A stretch of DNA of 64,000 nucleotides from Tetragonia tetragonoides (lineage: Eukaryota; Streptophyta; Magnoliopsida; Caryophyllales; Aizoaceae), in assembly GCA_038025085.1 (NCBI GenBank), contig CM076144.1, positions 34,067,501 through 34,131,500 on the forward strand. Reading direction: 5' to 3'. Shown piece after piece: positions 12,601-23,299 of this stretch (the first letter of the stretch is position 1; every line of letters starts with the position of its first letter). The position numbers and the translations under genes were made by a program. The notes under the pieces are model-generated. The model did no database searches and had not been told where the DNA came from. It saw nothing but the letters and a program-made list of their open reading frames with translations.

Positions 12601-13341
12601 AACAAGGCATCAAATAAGAGATAGGAGAAAAGAAAATCCCAGAAATGAAATTAAAAGAGCGAAAATCGCGTATTAGCAGAAAACTTACGGGTGTTTGATT
12701 TCAAGCTTTTACCCTCAACTCTCCTCTGTCTTCTTCGATAAAACCCTGGATTTGAACAATAAAAAAATTCGTTGAAGTGAATGCTGTATGAACAGATTTA
12801 CTTGGCATTTGCATACTAAAATTCAAAAAGTAGATCGAAGTAGCGTCCAGATCTGAAGAGAGAGTGTGATCTGTGGAGGGCGACCGACGGCGTTGATCTA
12901 TGGAGGGGCGTCCGACGGCGTTGATCTGTGGAGGGGCGACGCTGGCAATTAAGGTGGTGATAGTGGTGTGACCTTGATGGTGGAGAGAGAGGGAAGAAAA
13001 AGGAGAGAGGGTGAACTGCCAAGTGAGGCTGCGTGAAAACTGAATAAGTAAAGAATAAGGGTTGATAGAATTAACGCTGCTGCTTGCGTTTTGTTTTGTG
13101 GTATAATTGCTTTTCTTTTTAACACCGACATTATAAGCTATGTCTACAACATCAGTTTTCTAAAACAACCGACGTTGTTGGTGTAGTTCTCAGATTAGCA
13201 ACTACAACGCCGGGTTTTGGAAACAAACGACGTTATAATGGTTCACAGTAATTACAATTTTGCCACCGCGTGGTCAACAACGTCGGTTTCTGTTCAACCG
13301 ACGTGGTATGCCTGACGTTGTATCTATTTTATGTAGTAGTG
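9696..13341. mobile_element. Complete CACTA (En/Spm) element, non-autonomous
   Basis: The element begins CACTACATCAAAAGTGG and ends ATTTTATGTAGTAGTG, so it has inverted CACTA termini. It is flanked by CCC on both sides (9693-9695 and 13342-13344), the 3-bp target duplication expected for CACTA. Both subterminal regions contain repeated short hairpins of ACGTCGGTTTT...AAACCGACGT type: at least six on the left (9718-10005) and three on the right (13120-13320). These are typical transposase-binding subterminal repeats. At 3.65 kb it is short, and no transposase domain was recognised. The interior (10200-10700 and 12180-13030) has C- and CT-rich stretches that could be captured gene sequence, but I recognise none. 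A GACGGCGTTGATCTGTGG-like unit is repeated about three times near 12870-12945. Confidence 0.88.
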
Positions 13342-14050
13342 CCCTAACCCTCCAAACCCTCACCCCATAAACCCTATCCTCGAACCCTAATCCCCCAAAC
13401 CCTAACCCTCCATACCCTAACCCCCAAACCCTAACCCCTCAAACCCTAAACCCCCCCCCCAAATCCTAACGCCCAAGCCCTAACCCTTAACCCCAACCAT
13501 CTATCGTTACCGCCAATGTACCCAAATGCCGGGTTAAGACGGCTTAGGGTTTGGGGACTAGCGTCGCCAAACCCTAAGCACCCGTCGTCACCCCCGACAA
13601 ACCCAATTCCTGGGTTAAAACGGCTTAGGGTTTGGGACTAGCGTCCCCAAACCCTAAGCACTCGCTCCAGCCCACGCAACATTGGATACCCTAAGAACAA
13701 ACTGAAGCACACTAGGGCAGGGTGAACCCTAGCCCCGGAATCGACCTAAACTGGTGGGGATTAGGTATATCGCGTGTAACTGAACCCTAAACCCTAACGC
13801 CCCAAACCCTAACCCCCCAAACCCTAACGCCCAAACCCTAACCCTTAACCCCAACCATCTATCGTTACCGCCAATGAACCCAAATGCCGGGTAAAGACGG
13901 CTTAGGGTTTGGGGACTAGTCCCCAAACCCTAAGCACTCACTCCCCCCCGTGCAACGATAAACCCAAATCCCGGGTTAAAACGGCTTAGGGTTTGGGGAC
14001 TAGCGTCCCCAAACCCTAAGCACTCGTCGTCGCCCCCGACGCCACCACTC
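13342..14050. repeat. Telomere-like repeat, right block, with palindromic units
   Basis: CCCTAAA-type repeats resume after the CACTA element, so the array was continuous before that insertion. Embedded are four copies of a palindrome made of inverted telomere motifs, CTTAGGGTTTGGGGAC facing GTCCCCAAACCCTAAG. They lie at 13543-13578, 13624-13658, 13901-13934 and 13985-14020. The third is perfect over 34 bp. The surrounding units (CTATCGTTACCGCCAATG, AAATGCCGGGTTAAGACGG) are duplicated about 355 bp apart. I infer local segmental duplication. Confidence 0.8.
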
Positions 14051-15336
14051 TCCCGAACCCATTTTTTCCATTTTTGTCTCTCTCCTTTCTACCCCCAATC
14101 CCTGCCACCCAAAATCACCAAAATTTAGACCTAAAAATCTACAACAAACAAACTATGGAAGAAACCGATTCTAACTGTAAATGACACAAATTGACGAAAC
14201 ATAATTATTTAATATAAAAACAAAATCAAAAATGATAATTCAACAATAATTCAGATCCATAGCTCAAAAATTAAAACAAACGAAAATCAATCTAAAATCA
14301 AATGAATCAAACTAACAAAACCAAATAATTTATTTGGAATTAAACATGAAAATTAGACCAAAATATCACACATTAAATTTAGAAATTGAATTGATACAAA
14401 ATAATGTCATCTGAAAACTAAATTACGTAATCTAGAAACAAAATTAATGAAACGATATAATAAAACTAAAATTGGCGAAGCAACATCGCAACAAAGATAA
14501 TATACATAATCGAAACTAAAATCGCAATAAAAATAAAATTACTCACGAATTTTGGGGAAATCAGAAAAACAACATTATCAAGCTCCATTAACAACAAATC
14601 GAGCTGAAATGGACCTCGGAGTCGAAGAATACAGCTCGAATTGTGGCTCGTCAATGGAGGTTTGGGGTAATTGGAGAGGAGATAGAACAATCGGCGAAAA
14701 TTTGTGCTTGCATGTAAGATGATCGACGGTCAAAATGGTGTAATTTTCGCATATCGAGCTCGCCGGAGCCGATCATGATCTTCAAAATCGAGCTTGCCTA
14801 AGCTTTTGGAGTCCTCAAAGCTCAAGTCACCATTAATGGCGGATACTCGAAGAGAGAGAAAGTGAAAAAGAAAGAGTGAGAGAGACAGAGATGAGCAAAG
14901 GAGAGAGAAGATAGCCGGTAATGTCCGACGGGGAGCGGGGTATCGCCGGCAATGGCGGACGGGGAGAGGGGAAGCCTAGAGGAGAAAGAATGTGAGGAGA
15001 GAGAGTGAGATGAAAGAAATTAACGCCTAAGTGGGTGAGTTGGCCAGCGATCTGACCGCCATTAACGCCGGCAAGAGAGCGGTGAGAGGAGAGAGAGTGG
15101 TGAGAGGAGAGAGAGTGAAGAGAGAGACTGAAAGGAGATGGGGGCGGGTGGGTTATTCAGGGTTTTAGGGTTTTATAAGTTGAACGCGATTTGACGAAAA
15201 TGCCCCCATCTTTTTATCTAATGACCAGCGCGTCCCATTGTATAAGATTAGATCTGGACCGTCCATTTTCTTATCTAACGACCCTTATTTGCTCTCATAC
15301 TCTCACCCTAAGTCTGCTCTCATTTAAACCTGATTC
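14051..15336. other. Right arm of element A, non-coding
   Basis: An AT-rich stretch to about 14800 is followed by GA-rich DNA with AGAGAGAG-type blocks to 15140, then the terminal region with GGACCGTCCATTTTC. Short open frames (such as minus 14466-14690) show no recognisable domain. I see no gene here. Confidence 0.4.
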
Positions 15337-15528
15337 TATATAGGATTGGGTTCAAATGAGAGCAGACTTAGGGTGAGAGGATGAGAGCATTTCTGGACCG
15401 TCAGATCTGAAAACGAACCGCTCAGATCGCATTTCAATAAAAAAAATTAAACGAAGGATACGGAGATCATTAAATAAATAGGAAAGGTCAATATCATAAT
15501 TCGCAATCCAATATGTAAATTAAAAATA

Positions 15529-16862
15529 GGATTTTTTGTGCCGAACTACCTTGTTTGGGGTGTCATTTGTGACTTACTACCTTAAATGTTTTTTTTTTGT
15601 GGGGAACTACCTTAGAAAGCCAAAAAGCTTGTTGACCACTACCCTTGACCATATTTTCGGGTATAATTTTTTGAAAACCCGAAAATACCCTCACGTGAGG
15701 CGCACGTGAGCATTTAAATGACCCCCCCTTTTATTCAGTTCCCTTTCTTCCCCCCACAGCACGTCCTCCATTGAAGGATTGAAGGATCTCCATTGAAGGA
15801 TCTCCTCAAGTTCTCTCTCATTCTTCTCTTTTGCAAAATTGAGAAGCAAGCAGAAGCAGAACAAGCAGGACTGTTTCTCCTCACTCCGATGAAAGAAGTA
15901 TATCCTCATCGTCTTCGTGAAGTGTGATAAACGGGAAAAAAACATTTCCCTTTGTAACCAAAGTAGATGTTCTTGAATGCTAGTGTGGGAATGATTCCGC
16001 CTCAGCTGAAAATCGATCTGATTAACAATGTCTATTAAACCCATTTTGTTGTTAAAACAAGTGGCACAGAGGTCGCGCATCATATTCTTGAAGGGCAGCG
16101 CATACTGCTTCAGAAACTGAGATGCGCTAATGGTGAAAGCTTTGTAACCATTTCAGAAACAAACATAGGAACTTTAGAAACTAAAACAGTGGAACTGAAC
16201 AATCTCTGAGTTATTTTAAGCCATTAAAATTTTCACATCTTTACAATAAGTGAAATACTATAAAACAATTTCTTTCTGTATGAATTGGTACTCACATCAT
16301 TAAATTAGTCTTGCTAAATCAGTCATTGAATTGAGAGAAAACAGTGAGCTTAAGTAGCTCTTTTAACCCTTTGTAACTCCACAACCACTCATGTAGTCAG
16401 TAGGACTATGAAGTATGAACACTTCATAGGTCACAAATTACCTGCACGAAAGAGAATACGGAGGTCAAATCTGAGATGTTCTCTGTCCAAGTCCTTTGTT
16501 TAGCATAAAAGCCTTACCCTTCTTCAGGCCAGTCAAGATCACTCGTCAATTCTGGGATTGGCTCGTCAATTTTGCAACAGAGAAGAATGAGAGAGAACTT
16601 GAGGAGATCCTTCAATCCTTCAATGTAGGACGTGCTTTGGGGGAAGAAAGGGAACTGAATAAAAGGGGGGTCATTTAAATGCTCACGTGCGCCTCACGTG
16701 AGGGTATTTTTGGGTTTTCAGAAAATTATACCCGAAAATATGGTCAAGGGTAGTGGTCAACAAGCTTTTTAGCTTTCTAAGGTAGTTCCCCACAAAAAAA
16801 AACTTTTAATGTAGTAAGTCACAAATGACACCCCAAACAAGATAGTTCGGCACAAAAAATCC
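15529..16862. mobile_element. Mutator-like (MULE) element with ~300-bp TIRs, nested in element B
   Basis: The element starts GGATTTTTTGTGCCGAACTA and ends with the inverted form. The inverted repeats continue, imperfectly, for roughly 300 bp on each side. It is flanked by a perfect 9-bp direct duplication TTAAAAATA (15520-15528 and 16863-16871), which is diagnostic of Mutator-type insertion. Its 1.33-kb length leaves a unique core of about 700 bp. The minus-strand frame 15691-16083 (130 codons) spans TIR and core and resembles no family I know, so the element is non-autonomous. The TIR includes GAGGATCC...TTCAATG-type duplications near 15765-15805. Confidence 0.9.
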
Positions 16863-17649
16863 TTAAAAATATCGCACAACCTCCCTCCCTCTCCTCTCTT
16901 CTTCCATTAACAGAGCACTTTCTCTGTCCTCCATCTTTCCCTCGTCTCTCTCCTGTTCTCTCTCTCCTACTTAACCTCTATCACTCTCTCCACTGCAGAA
17001 GGCGAACGGAGATTGAGGAATTTAACGGCCAATATCTCTTACCCAGCTTCTCACCGGCGTTAATGGTGAAGATCGACCACGAATATCGACGGCGGTTAAC
17101 AATGGAGCTTGAGATCGACGCTCTAGTGCCAGTATTCAAGAGTTTCAAACTTGATTTTGACAATTTCGAGCTGATTATGACGTGTTCGAGCTGATTATGA
17201 CGATTTAAAGGTATTAATTATGTATATTTTGTTTCCTTTTTGTTGTATTTAGTTCTCAATCTAGAGTTCAATTAATTGTAATTTTGAGATGTAAATTGTT
17301 TTATTTTGTACGAAATTCATTTATTCGATTTTTTGTCATTTTAGTTTTCATTAATTTATTAAGTTGAGCTGTTAAATGTTAGGTATTTGAAAATGTTTTG
17401 AGCATTAGGGTTTTTCGCTGTTGATTTTATGTTTAGTTGATGAAATTAATGTTGATTAGTTTATCTGATATAGGACAATATCTTCAGCTTTTGTCCTCAC
17501 TTTTTGCTTGTTGGGCATGTGTACACGCATCACTTTATTACTGCTTCTCAATCTGATCTGATATGGTTCGCCCATATCTAGCAACCAATTCTGTTTTCTG
17601 ATTATTTGTCAGGGTGTTCTTCACTGTGTTGCCAAGACTACTCTTGACA

Positions 17650-19825
17650 AACCTTTGATATTGCTGCAGTGTACCTTTGATATTCTTTTGTTGTACCTGT
17701 GGTATAATTTTGATATAAGCCTATGATATAGTTGTATATATGTACCTTTGGTATAAGTTTAGTGTACCTTTGGTATAAGTTTAGTGTACCTTTGGTATAA
17801 TCTTTGTGTACCTTTGATATTCTTTTTGTGTACCTTTGTTATAATTTTTGTATAAGCCCATGGTATAGTTTGCATGAACCTTTGGTCTAACTTTAGTGTA
17901 TCTTTAATATGATTATTGTGTACCTTTGATGTTGTTTTACTGTACCTTTGGTATACTTTTGTTATAATCTGATTTTAACTGTAATTCAAGTGGTCTTACA
18001 ATGTGAAATGATGTGATTATCGGTTGGGATCCTTACTTATACATGATGTATCGTTAGCTATACTGAGTTAGCTTTCATTTCACATGATGATAAATTATGT
18101 GTGCATTTATTAATAATGATTTTGCATCGATCAATGCTTGAGATTGATGCATTATTTGCAGATTTATATAAAATATATGTCATGTTCAAGTTCTGATATG
18201 ATTGAGCATTCATTCGTTTATAAGGGACAACTTAGGGTGCCTTTGTAAGTGACACTTGAAGGAGAAGCCCCTCTCCCAAGATTACACACAACACTGTTAA
18301 AAGAAACACAACAATTGGAGATATTCGGAAGCTTGTATGCTTTAATATCAATTAGAGATTTATACCACTTAATGACTGCTGCAAACAATGTTCCAGTTCT
18401 ATGGTTTGCACTTTCTAGTTCTGCAAGGTCATATGGAGTAATTAATGCTGGTTATTATGGTTTAAGACTCTGCACCAGGCTAAGCTCGCCCATGTGAGTC
18501 CTAATTTCTAACCATGTGCCTTTGTATGATGTGTGGAACATCCATGCATGTGTGACATAGTTTTACTTTCGTACCATCGACATACACCTGAAATTGTGTA
18601 CCTTTGGTATAATGTTTGTGTACCTTCGATATAATGTTTAGTTACCTATGATACGAATTTGGTGTACCTTTGATATTGTTTTATTGTACCTTTGATATAG
18701 TGTTAGTGCCTTAGACATTGTTTGGGGGTCCCTTTGATATTCTTTTACTGTACCTTTGATATGATATACTGTTAGTGTATCTTTGATATTTTAGGTCATT
18801 GTATGGTTTGCCTATTTTGACAGCAACCACATTTTCTGATTAATTCTTTGACTCTGATAAACAGAAATCAAATCTTCAAGAACATGTAAAGGCAAGAGGA
18901 GCCAAACAATAGATAGAATTAGGGATAGACTCCGCTTGTTTTTGATGACTTGGGACAGCCAAAATTACAGAAGCGGGCGTTCTGGAATAAAAGAAGATGT
19001 CTCTCCAAGAAAATGTGAACTAGGCGTCGTGATGACTTTGGAGAGCTGAAATCAGGAATGCACAAATTTCTTTTTACACATTCTCCAAGGTTTGATTCCC
19101 TGGCATTCACGTATAACTAGTGGAGTTGCTTTTAGTATTTCCATTTGATTCAGTGCTGCTGGCAGTGGCCAGAGATTCCTTGAGATATGTAGTTGGAGTT
19201 GTTACTGCAGTCTCCTTTCCCGTTTCCCCTTCCCTTGCTTTGATTTATTTATTTATCTTATTTTATTGTTTCTCATAGATACAGTATGTTCTTGTGGTTA
19301 TGATGTGTAGCATTGGGGATAGGTTTGTGGTTTGATGAGTAGAACGTAGGTATTTTTTTATGCAAATCTGTAGCTAGTTGTGAAGTAATTGAAATGCCTA
19401 AAATAATTTCATTCAATCGTTTAACATCGTTGGTGAGTAGTGTTTAAAGAAAGAGGAGCCCAAGTAAGTTAAGTCTATTGGGGAGGTATTCAGTAGAGTT
19501 AAATGTCTAAAAGTCAAATTGCTAGACTTGGTTAACTAGAGAAATGAGCAAGGCATCAAAGCATGATAAGTAAGCCTGAAACTAATAAGGTACTGAAGTT
19601 TTGTTTTATTTATTTACTTTGGTTTGAGGACCATTGTTATATACCCAAATAATCTTAATGCACCACTGATTTTGTTTAAGTGTACCTTGATGTTCTTTTA
19701 GTGTACCTTTGGTATACTTTTGATATAATCTCATCAAATAGTTTTAGCGTACCTTTGATATTGTTTGAACGTACCTTTGGTATGATTGTAGTGTACCTTT
19801 GGTATGATTGTAGTGTACCTTTGCA
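17650..19825 (+). repeat. Array of TGTACCTTTGRTAT motifs, forward orientation
   Basis: Roughly two dozen copies of a 14-22 bp motif (for example AGTGTACCTTTGGTATAAGT) occur in three clusters: 17650-17960, 18595-18790 and 19680-19825. Spacing is often near 20-22 bp, with the variation T/C, A/G between copies. All read the same way on the plus strand. The last copy runs straight into the captured gene fragment at 19821. The role is unknown. By analogy with CACTA subterminal repeats they may be transposase-binding sites, which is an inference. Confidence 0.75.
18249..18497 (+). other. Open frame in element B, nature unclear
   Basis: An 82-codon frame contains the residues HTTLLKETQQLEIFGSLYAL followed by RDLYHLMTAANNVP. 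It looks more protein-like than neighbouring frames but I recognise no family. It lies between two motif blocks. It could be part of another captured exon, or chance. Confidence 0.2.
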
Positions 19826-20225
19826 GCAGCAACAACAACAGCAGCAGCTGCAACAGCAACCACAATGGCAACAACAAAGGCGACAACAGCAAGCAGCAAT
19901 GGCTCGTTTCCCTTCTAACATTGATGCTCATTTACGACCTCCTGGTAGTACGCGTCCCCTTCAATCTATTTCAAATCCCTATCTCTAACCCTAATGCCAT
20001 CCATCCTCTTCACCAGCAGCCCTTGTCGCATCCAAACCCTAACTCAAGCCCCCTACCCCAGCAACAACATTAGCAACAAAAGGTAAACAGAGCACAACCG
20101 CAGCCAATGCAGCCCCCGCTGGCTGGTAACAAAGCTGAGCTCCATATGGCTTACCAGGATGCTTGGCGCGTCTGCTACCTTGACTTCAAGCGTCATTTCT
20201 CTTCTCTTGAAGATTCTTGTGAAAG
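19821..20225 (+). pseudogene. Captured fragment of a GLTSCR-domain (BRIP1/BRIP2-like) gene
   Basis: The fragment begins with a polyglutamine stretch and continues MARFPSNIDAHLRPPGSTRP, then a proline/asparagine-rich linker, then AYQDAWRVCYLDFKRHFSSL and EDSCER. The last part matches, as I recall it, the start of the conserved GLTSCR domain of the plant SWI/SNF subunits BRIP1/BRIP2 (AYQDAWRVCHPDFKRPFSSL). Reading is broken by a frameshift near 19975, between ISNP and the NPNAIHPLHQQ segment, and by an in-frame TAG near 20070. The exon ends at a GT donor after CER, and the following intron-like sequence carries no continuation of the domain. It is therefore a partial, dead copy picked up by element B. 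The family assignment is from memory. Confidence 0.62.
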
Positions 20226-20832
20226 GTTTGCTCCCTTTCTTCTGGTCTTGTTGAAGATTTCATACACTGTTGCTATCTGGTTTTGCTTATTACTGCCCTC
20301 ATCTACCATTCACTGAAACATATTGCTTCTGAAGTCGCGGCATGCAATGATGTATAGTCTGTTATGTTCCGCTTCTCCCAATTTGTTTTAGATAGCTGGT
20401 GTAGGATCATTAGTAATGAAAAAACTTATTGATTTAAGACTAAGGCAACATATACAGAAAACATTTACGCTTCATTTGGTTCGTGTAATTCTCCATTCCT
20501 TGAGAAGCACATGTATTGGAACTATATTCTTTCGGATAACGTTTTTGGGCTGGTTATTGGTTGATATGAACAGATCAGATCAGACGTAGTCCACGTCTTG
20601 CAATCAATGGCAACACCGGCAAACCTTTGGTATACTTTCTTCAATTACCTCTTTCAGAAAGCACAACACCACGAAGAGATTAGGTTACATGCATAACACT
20701 TCTCATGCTACGTTGTTTTAAACATAGGCATCTTTATAGATGAGCTACAAAATGTAAGCAAAAGGTGGGTATGATGAAGCTTTCGGGTGAAATTTGGGTA
20801 AAATAGTTGCATTAAAATATTGTTTAAACTCA

Positions 20833-20904
20833 AGCCTATTAGCTCAATTGGTAGAGCAATGTGCCTTCGCATATGTAATGTGGGTTCAAATCCCACATAG
20901 GCTA
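20833..20904 (+). tRNA. tRNA-like sequence (degenerate, probably not functional)
   Basis: It folds as a cloverleaf: a 7-bp acceptor stem AGCCTAT/ATAGGCT, T8-A9, D-arm GCTC/GAGC, T-arm GTGGG/CCCAC with TTCAAAT loop. A box TAGCTCAATTGG and B box GGTTCAAATCC fit the RNA polymerase III consensus. The anticodon stem ATGTG/CATAT pairs, but the loop CCTTCG has only six bases, so no anticodon can be assigned with confidence. It is paired with an inverted relative at 21242-21317. Possible origins are a tRNA pseudogene or a tRNA-derived SINE head; no SINE body was recognised. Confidence 0.6.
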
Positions 20905-21241
20905 TTTGACACAACACGTAGATATTATGTACCTTTAATTTATAATCTGTAGTTCTGTATCATGTATCTTTTTGTTTTTAGATAAAGCATGTATCTTTTT
21001 CTAATGCGTATGTACATTTCTTCTAAAGCTAATGTACTCTTGACTTGTGCATCATGTCCATTTGTCTTCTAAATCTGTCAAGTATATTCAACCAGACGAC
21101 ACGACATAAAACAATAGAGTAGATTATCTAAAATGAAATAGGTAGCTCATGTATGCATCACGTAATCTGTTTGTATGGTCACTTCTCATGGCCATAAAAA
21201 AATTTACGAAGCTATTTAAATAACTTAAATTGCAAATAATG

Positions 21242-21317
21242 CAGCCCATGTAGGATTTGAACCCACATCCATTGTACAATAATAGCACAATCGCTCTTCC
21301 ACTTGAGCTAATAGGCT
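21242..21317 (-). tRNA. tRNA-Ile-like sequence (degenerate)
   Basis: Read on the minus strand it has acceptor stem AGCCTAT/ATGGGCT (one G-T pair), A box TAGCTCAAGTGG, D-arm GCTC/GAGC, B box GGTTCAAATCC and an imperfect T-arm. The segment GTGCTATTATTG resembles the anticodon region of tRNA-Ile(AAT), GTGCTAATAACG, but the anticodon loop is enlarged and the stem altered. It is oriented opposite to the related copy at 20833-20904, about 340 bp away, inside element B. Probably a tRNA pseudogene. Confidence 0.6.
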
Positions 21318-22261
21318 CATGAGCAATTCACATGATTAAGAGTTTAAATAAGAATTTTCAAGTATCATACTGATTATGCAAACGTTAGCCTACAGATCAA
21401 TCATCAAGAATATTCAAGCCCGACCTTCATAATGTAGAATATATGTTTATGTGCCTCTCCACCCACATTGGTGAACAATCGAAGTAACAAACTCCGAGTC
21501 CCAGCTCACATAAAAGAACTAAAACTTCAAAACGGGGTATACATTTAAACCTCCACCAATATTCTAATACCCACATGTTACTTGCACAAGGTGCATATTT
21601 CCTCACAGCTTACAAACAAACTTTTCTTTTCTAAAATCAACGCAACCTCCTTCCCACAGGGTACACATCATGAAGTAGTTCCAACTACGACATGTATGAA
21701 ATGTATCAGTCTCAAAAGAAAAAAATTATCATTCCAGATCTGGGTCAAATGTTCTTTCGGAGAACATCAGGTATCGTAGGGATCAAGACGCGATATTTGG
21801 TATACCCACATAGAAGGGACTTGTGAAAAAAAAAGCAATTATTGACATCAGTCTATCAGACCCTTTGGACAAGGATGCTCAAGATAGAACTGAAGGAAGC
21901 TTGAACATAAGAAAACAAAACAACCACTCCAATGTAACTGGATCACCTCGTTTAAACAAATCCCCATGCTACCTACCACAACCCTTACCCCCAAAAACAG
22001 AAGTTTCTTTCATCTGATTGATTTTTCGATCCCCTCCTCGACGTTATGTAGGCCTCACCTTATCATCCTAACTACTAATACCATCATCCTAACTACTAAC
22101 ACATCATGGTATGTGGCCATCAATACATAAAGAATATAAGTGTTTAGCTCATCTAGCACATTATCAACTCCATTGATGCACATTGATAGACCTCAAGAAA
22201 TCATATTTATCCCCATGTACTCGAGAATTGCCTCTATAAGATCAAAAATTAAAAAAAGCCT

Positions 22262-23295
22262 AAAGGTACACTAAAACAAACTTTAATCTTGTTTGTATGC
22301 ATCTGATTTACTATAATAATAGTAATAACATATTGAAATTTACTGTCACAATTCAAGCTTGGCCTTCATCACCACCAAGAGCATAAATTCATTGCAGGCA
22401 CGAATACACAACAAAAAGAATATAAGAGAATATTTAGATTGTATCCATAAGCAAAGATATTGAGAAGCCAATTTTATCCCTTTGGCAATATATCGGTAGA
22501 TGCATTTAATCATCTTGTCTACTTAAAACAAACAAACAACTAATATTTCAAGATATAGTTGGTGAATGTGTCTAGTTAAAGCTTACAACTGATTCACAAT
22601 GTCTGTAGTGAGCAAACATTGTGGAAATGGGTATTTTTACTGGAGGGAAAATGAAACATATCAGACAGTTATTCAGAACAGGAAACGGATGATGCTCGTG
22701 TACTGGACACCATAGGTACACTAAAGCTATATGAAAGGTACATTAAAACTACACCATAGGTACACTAAACCTATATCAAAGGTACACCAAAACTAGAAGG
22801 GAAGAGAGCACATTAACATATAGCTAATAACAACACTACTAAGTACCATCCAATTGTAGTATCACTGACCACATAAAAAAGCCACAACCTTAATTCAACT
22901 ATTAGGGATAGGTACAGAAAATAATAACCATTGGTACACTAAACGTATACCTTACTGCTTTTTTTTACCATCATCAACATCCATGGTGCTCACCAGGAGC
23001 CAGCTCCATATCTTCTGCTCCACCATAAGAGTAATAATTTAGTAAACTTCAAATATAACCCATGCTATTGCTAACACATTATGCATAAATCAGATATGGT
23101 AAAGAGCACCAAAAGGTACACTTAAAGAGAACTATTAGCTTAGGCACAAAGGTACACAGAACACAAGCCAACAACAAAACAGAGATTAATTGAAGAGACA
23201 AAATCACTAGCAAAAGTTAAATATTATAAAAACATCAAAGGTACATTACAATCAAGCCAAAGATACATTATAAATATACCAAGGGTACATTAGGG
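22262..23295 (-). repeat. Array of TGTACCTTTGRTAT motifs, reverse orientation
   Basis: About ten copies of the reverse-complement motif (for example CATAGGTACACTAAA and ATCAAAGGTACAC) occur at 22265, 22712-22790, 22935, 23115-23150 and 23238-23290. This is the mirror image of the forward blocks at 17650-19825, so the two halves of element B point towards each other. Nothing coding was found between them apart from the captured pieces. Confidence 0.72.
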
Positions 23296-23299
23296 CACA

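Larger units (their letters stand above)
8907..15336. mobile_element. Element A: TIR element carrying telomere-like arrays and a nested CACTA
   Basis: The left end GGGTTTGGATCACATGAGAG and the inverted right end GAATCAGGTTTAAATGAGAG share a TCA..TGAGAGCAG core, and both contain GCATGAGAGCA or GTATGAGAGCA slightly inside. A subterminal CATTAATGGCATTTCAGTAA (near 9015) resembles the equivalent motif in C and in the right end of B. The element is about 6.4 kb. Removing the nested CACTA (9696-13341) leaves about 2.8 kb, built mostly of degenerate telomere-like repeat plus purine-rich DNA at 14830-15140 and an AT-rich block at 14050-14800. No transposase was seen. I assign it only to TIR DNA elements that insert in (TA)n, perhaps Mutator-like. 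Confidence 0.55.

Noticed and set aside
15691..16083. 130-codon minus-strand frame in the MULE
   Set aside because: Part of it is TIR sequence that also appears in the opposite arm; no transposase motif was seen.
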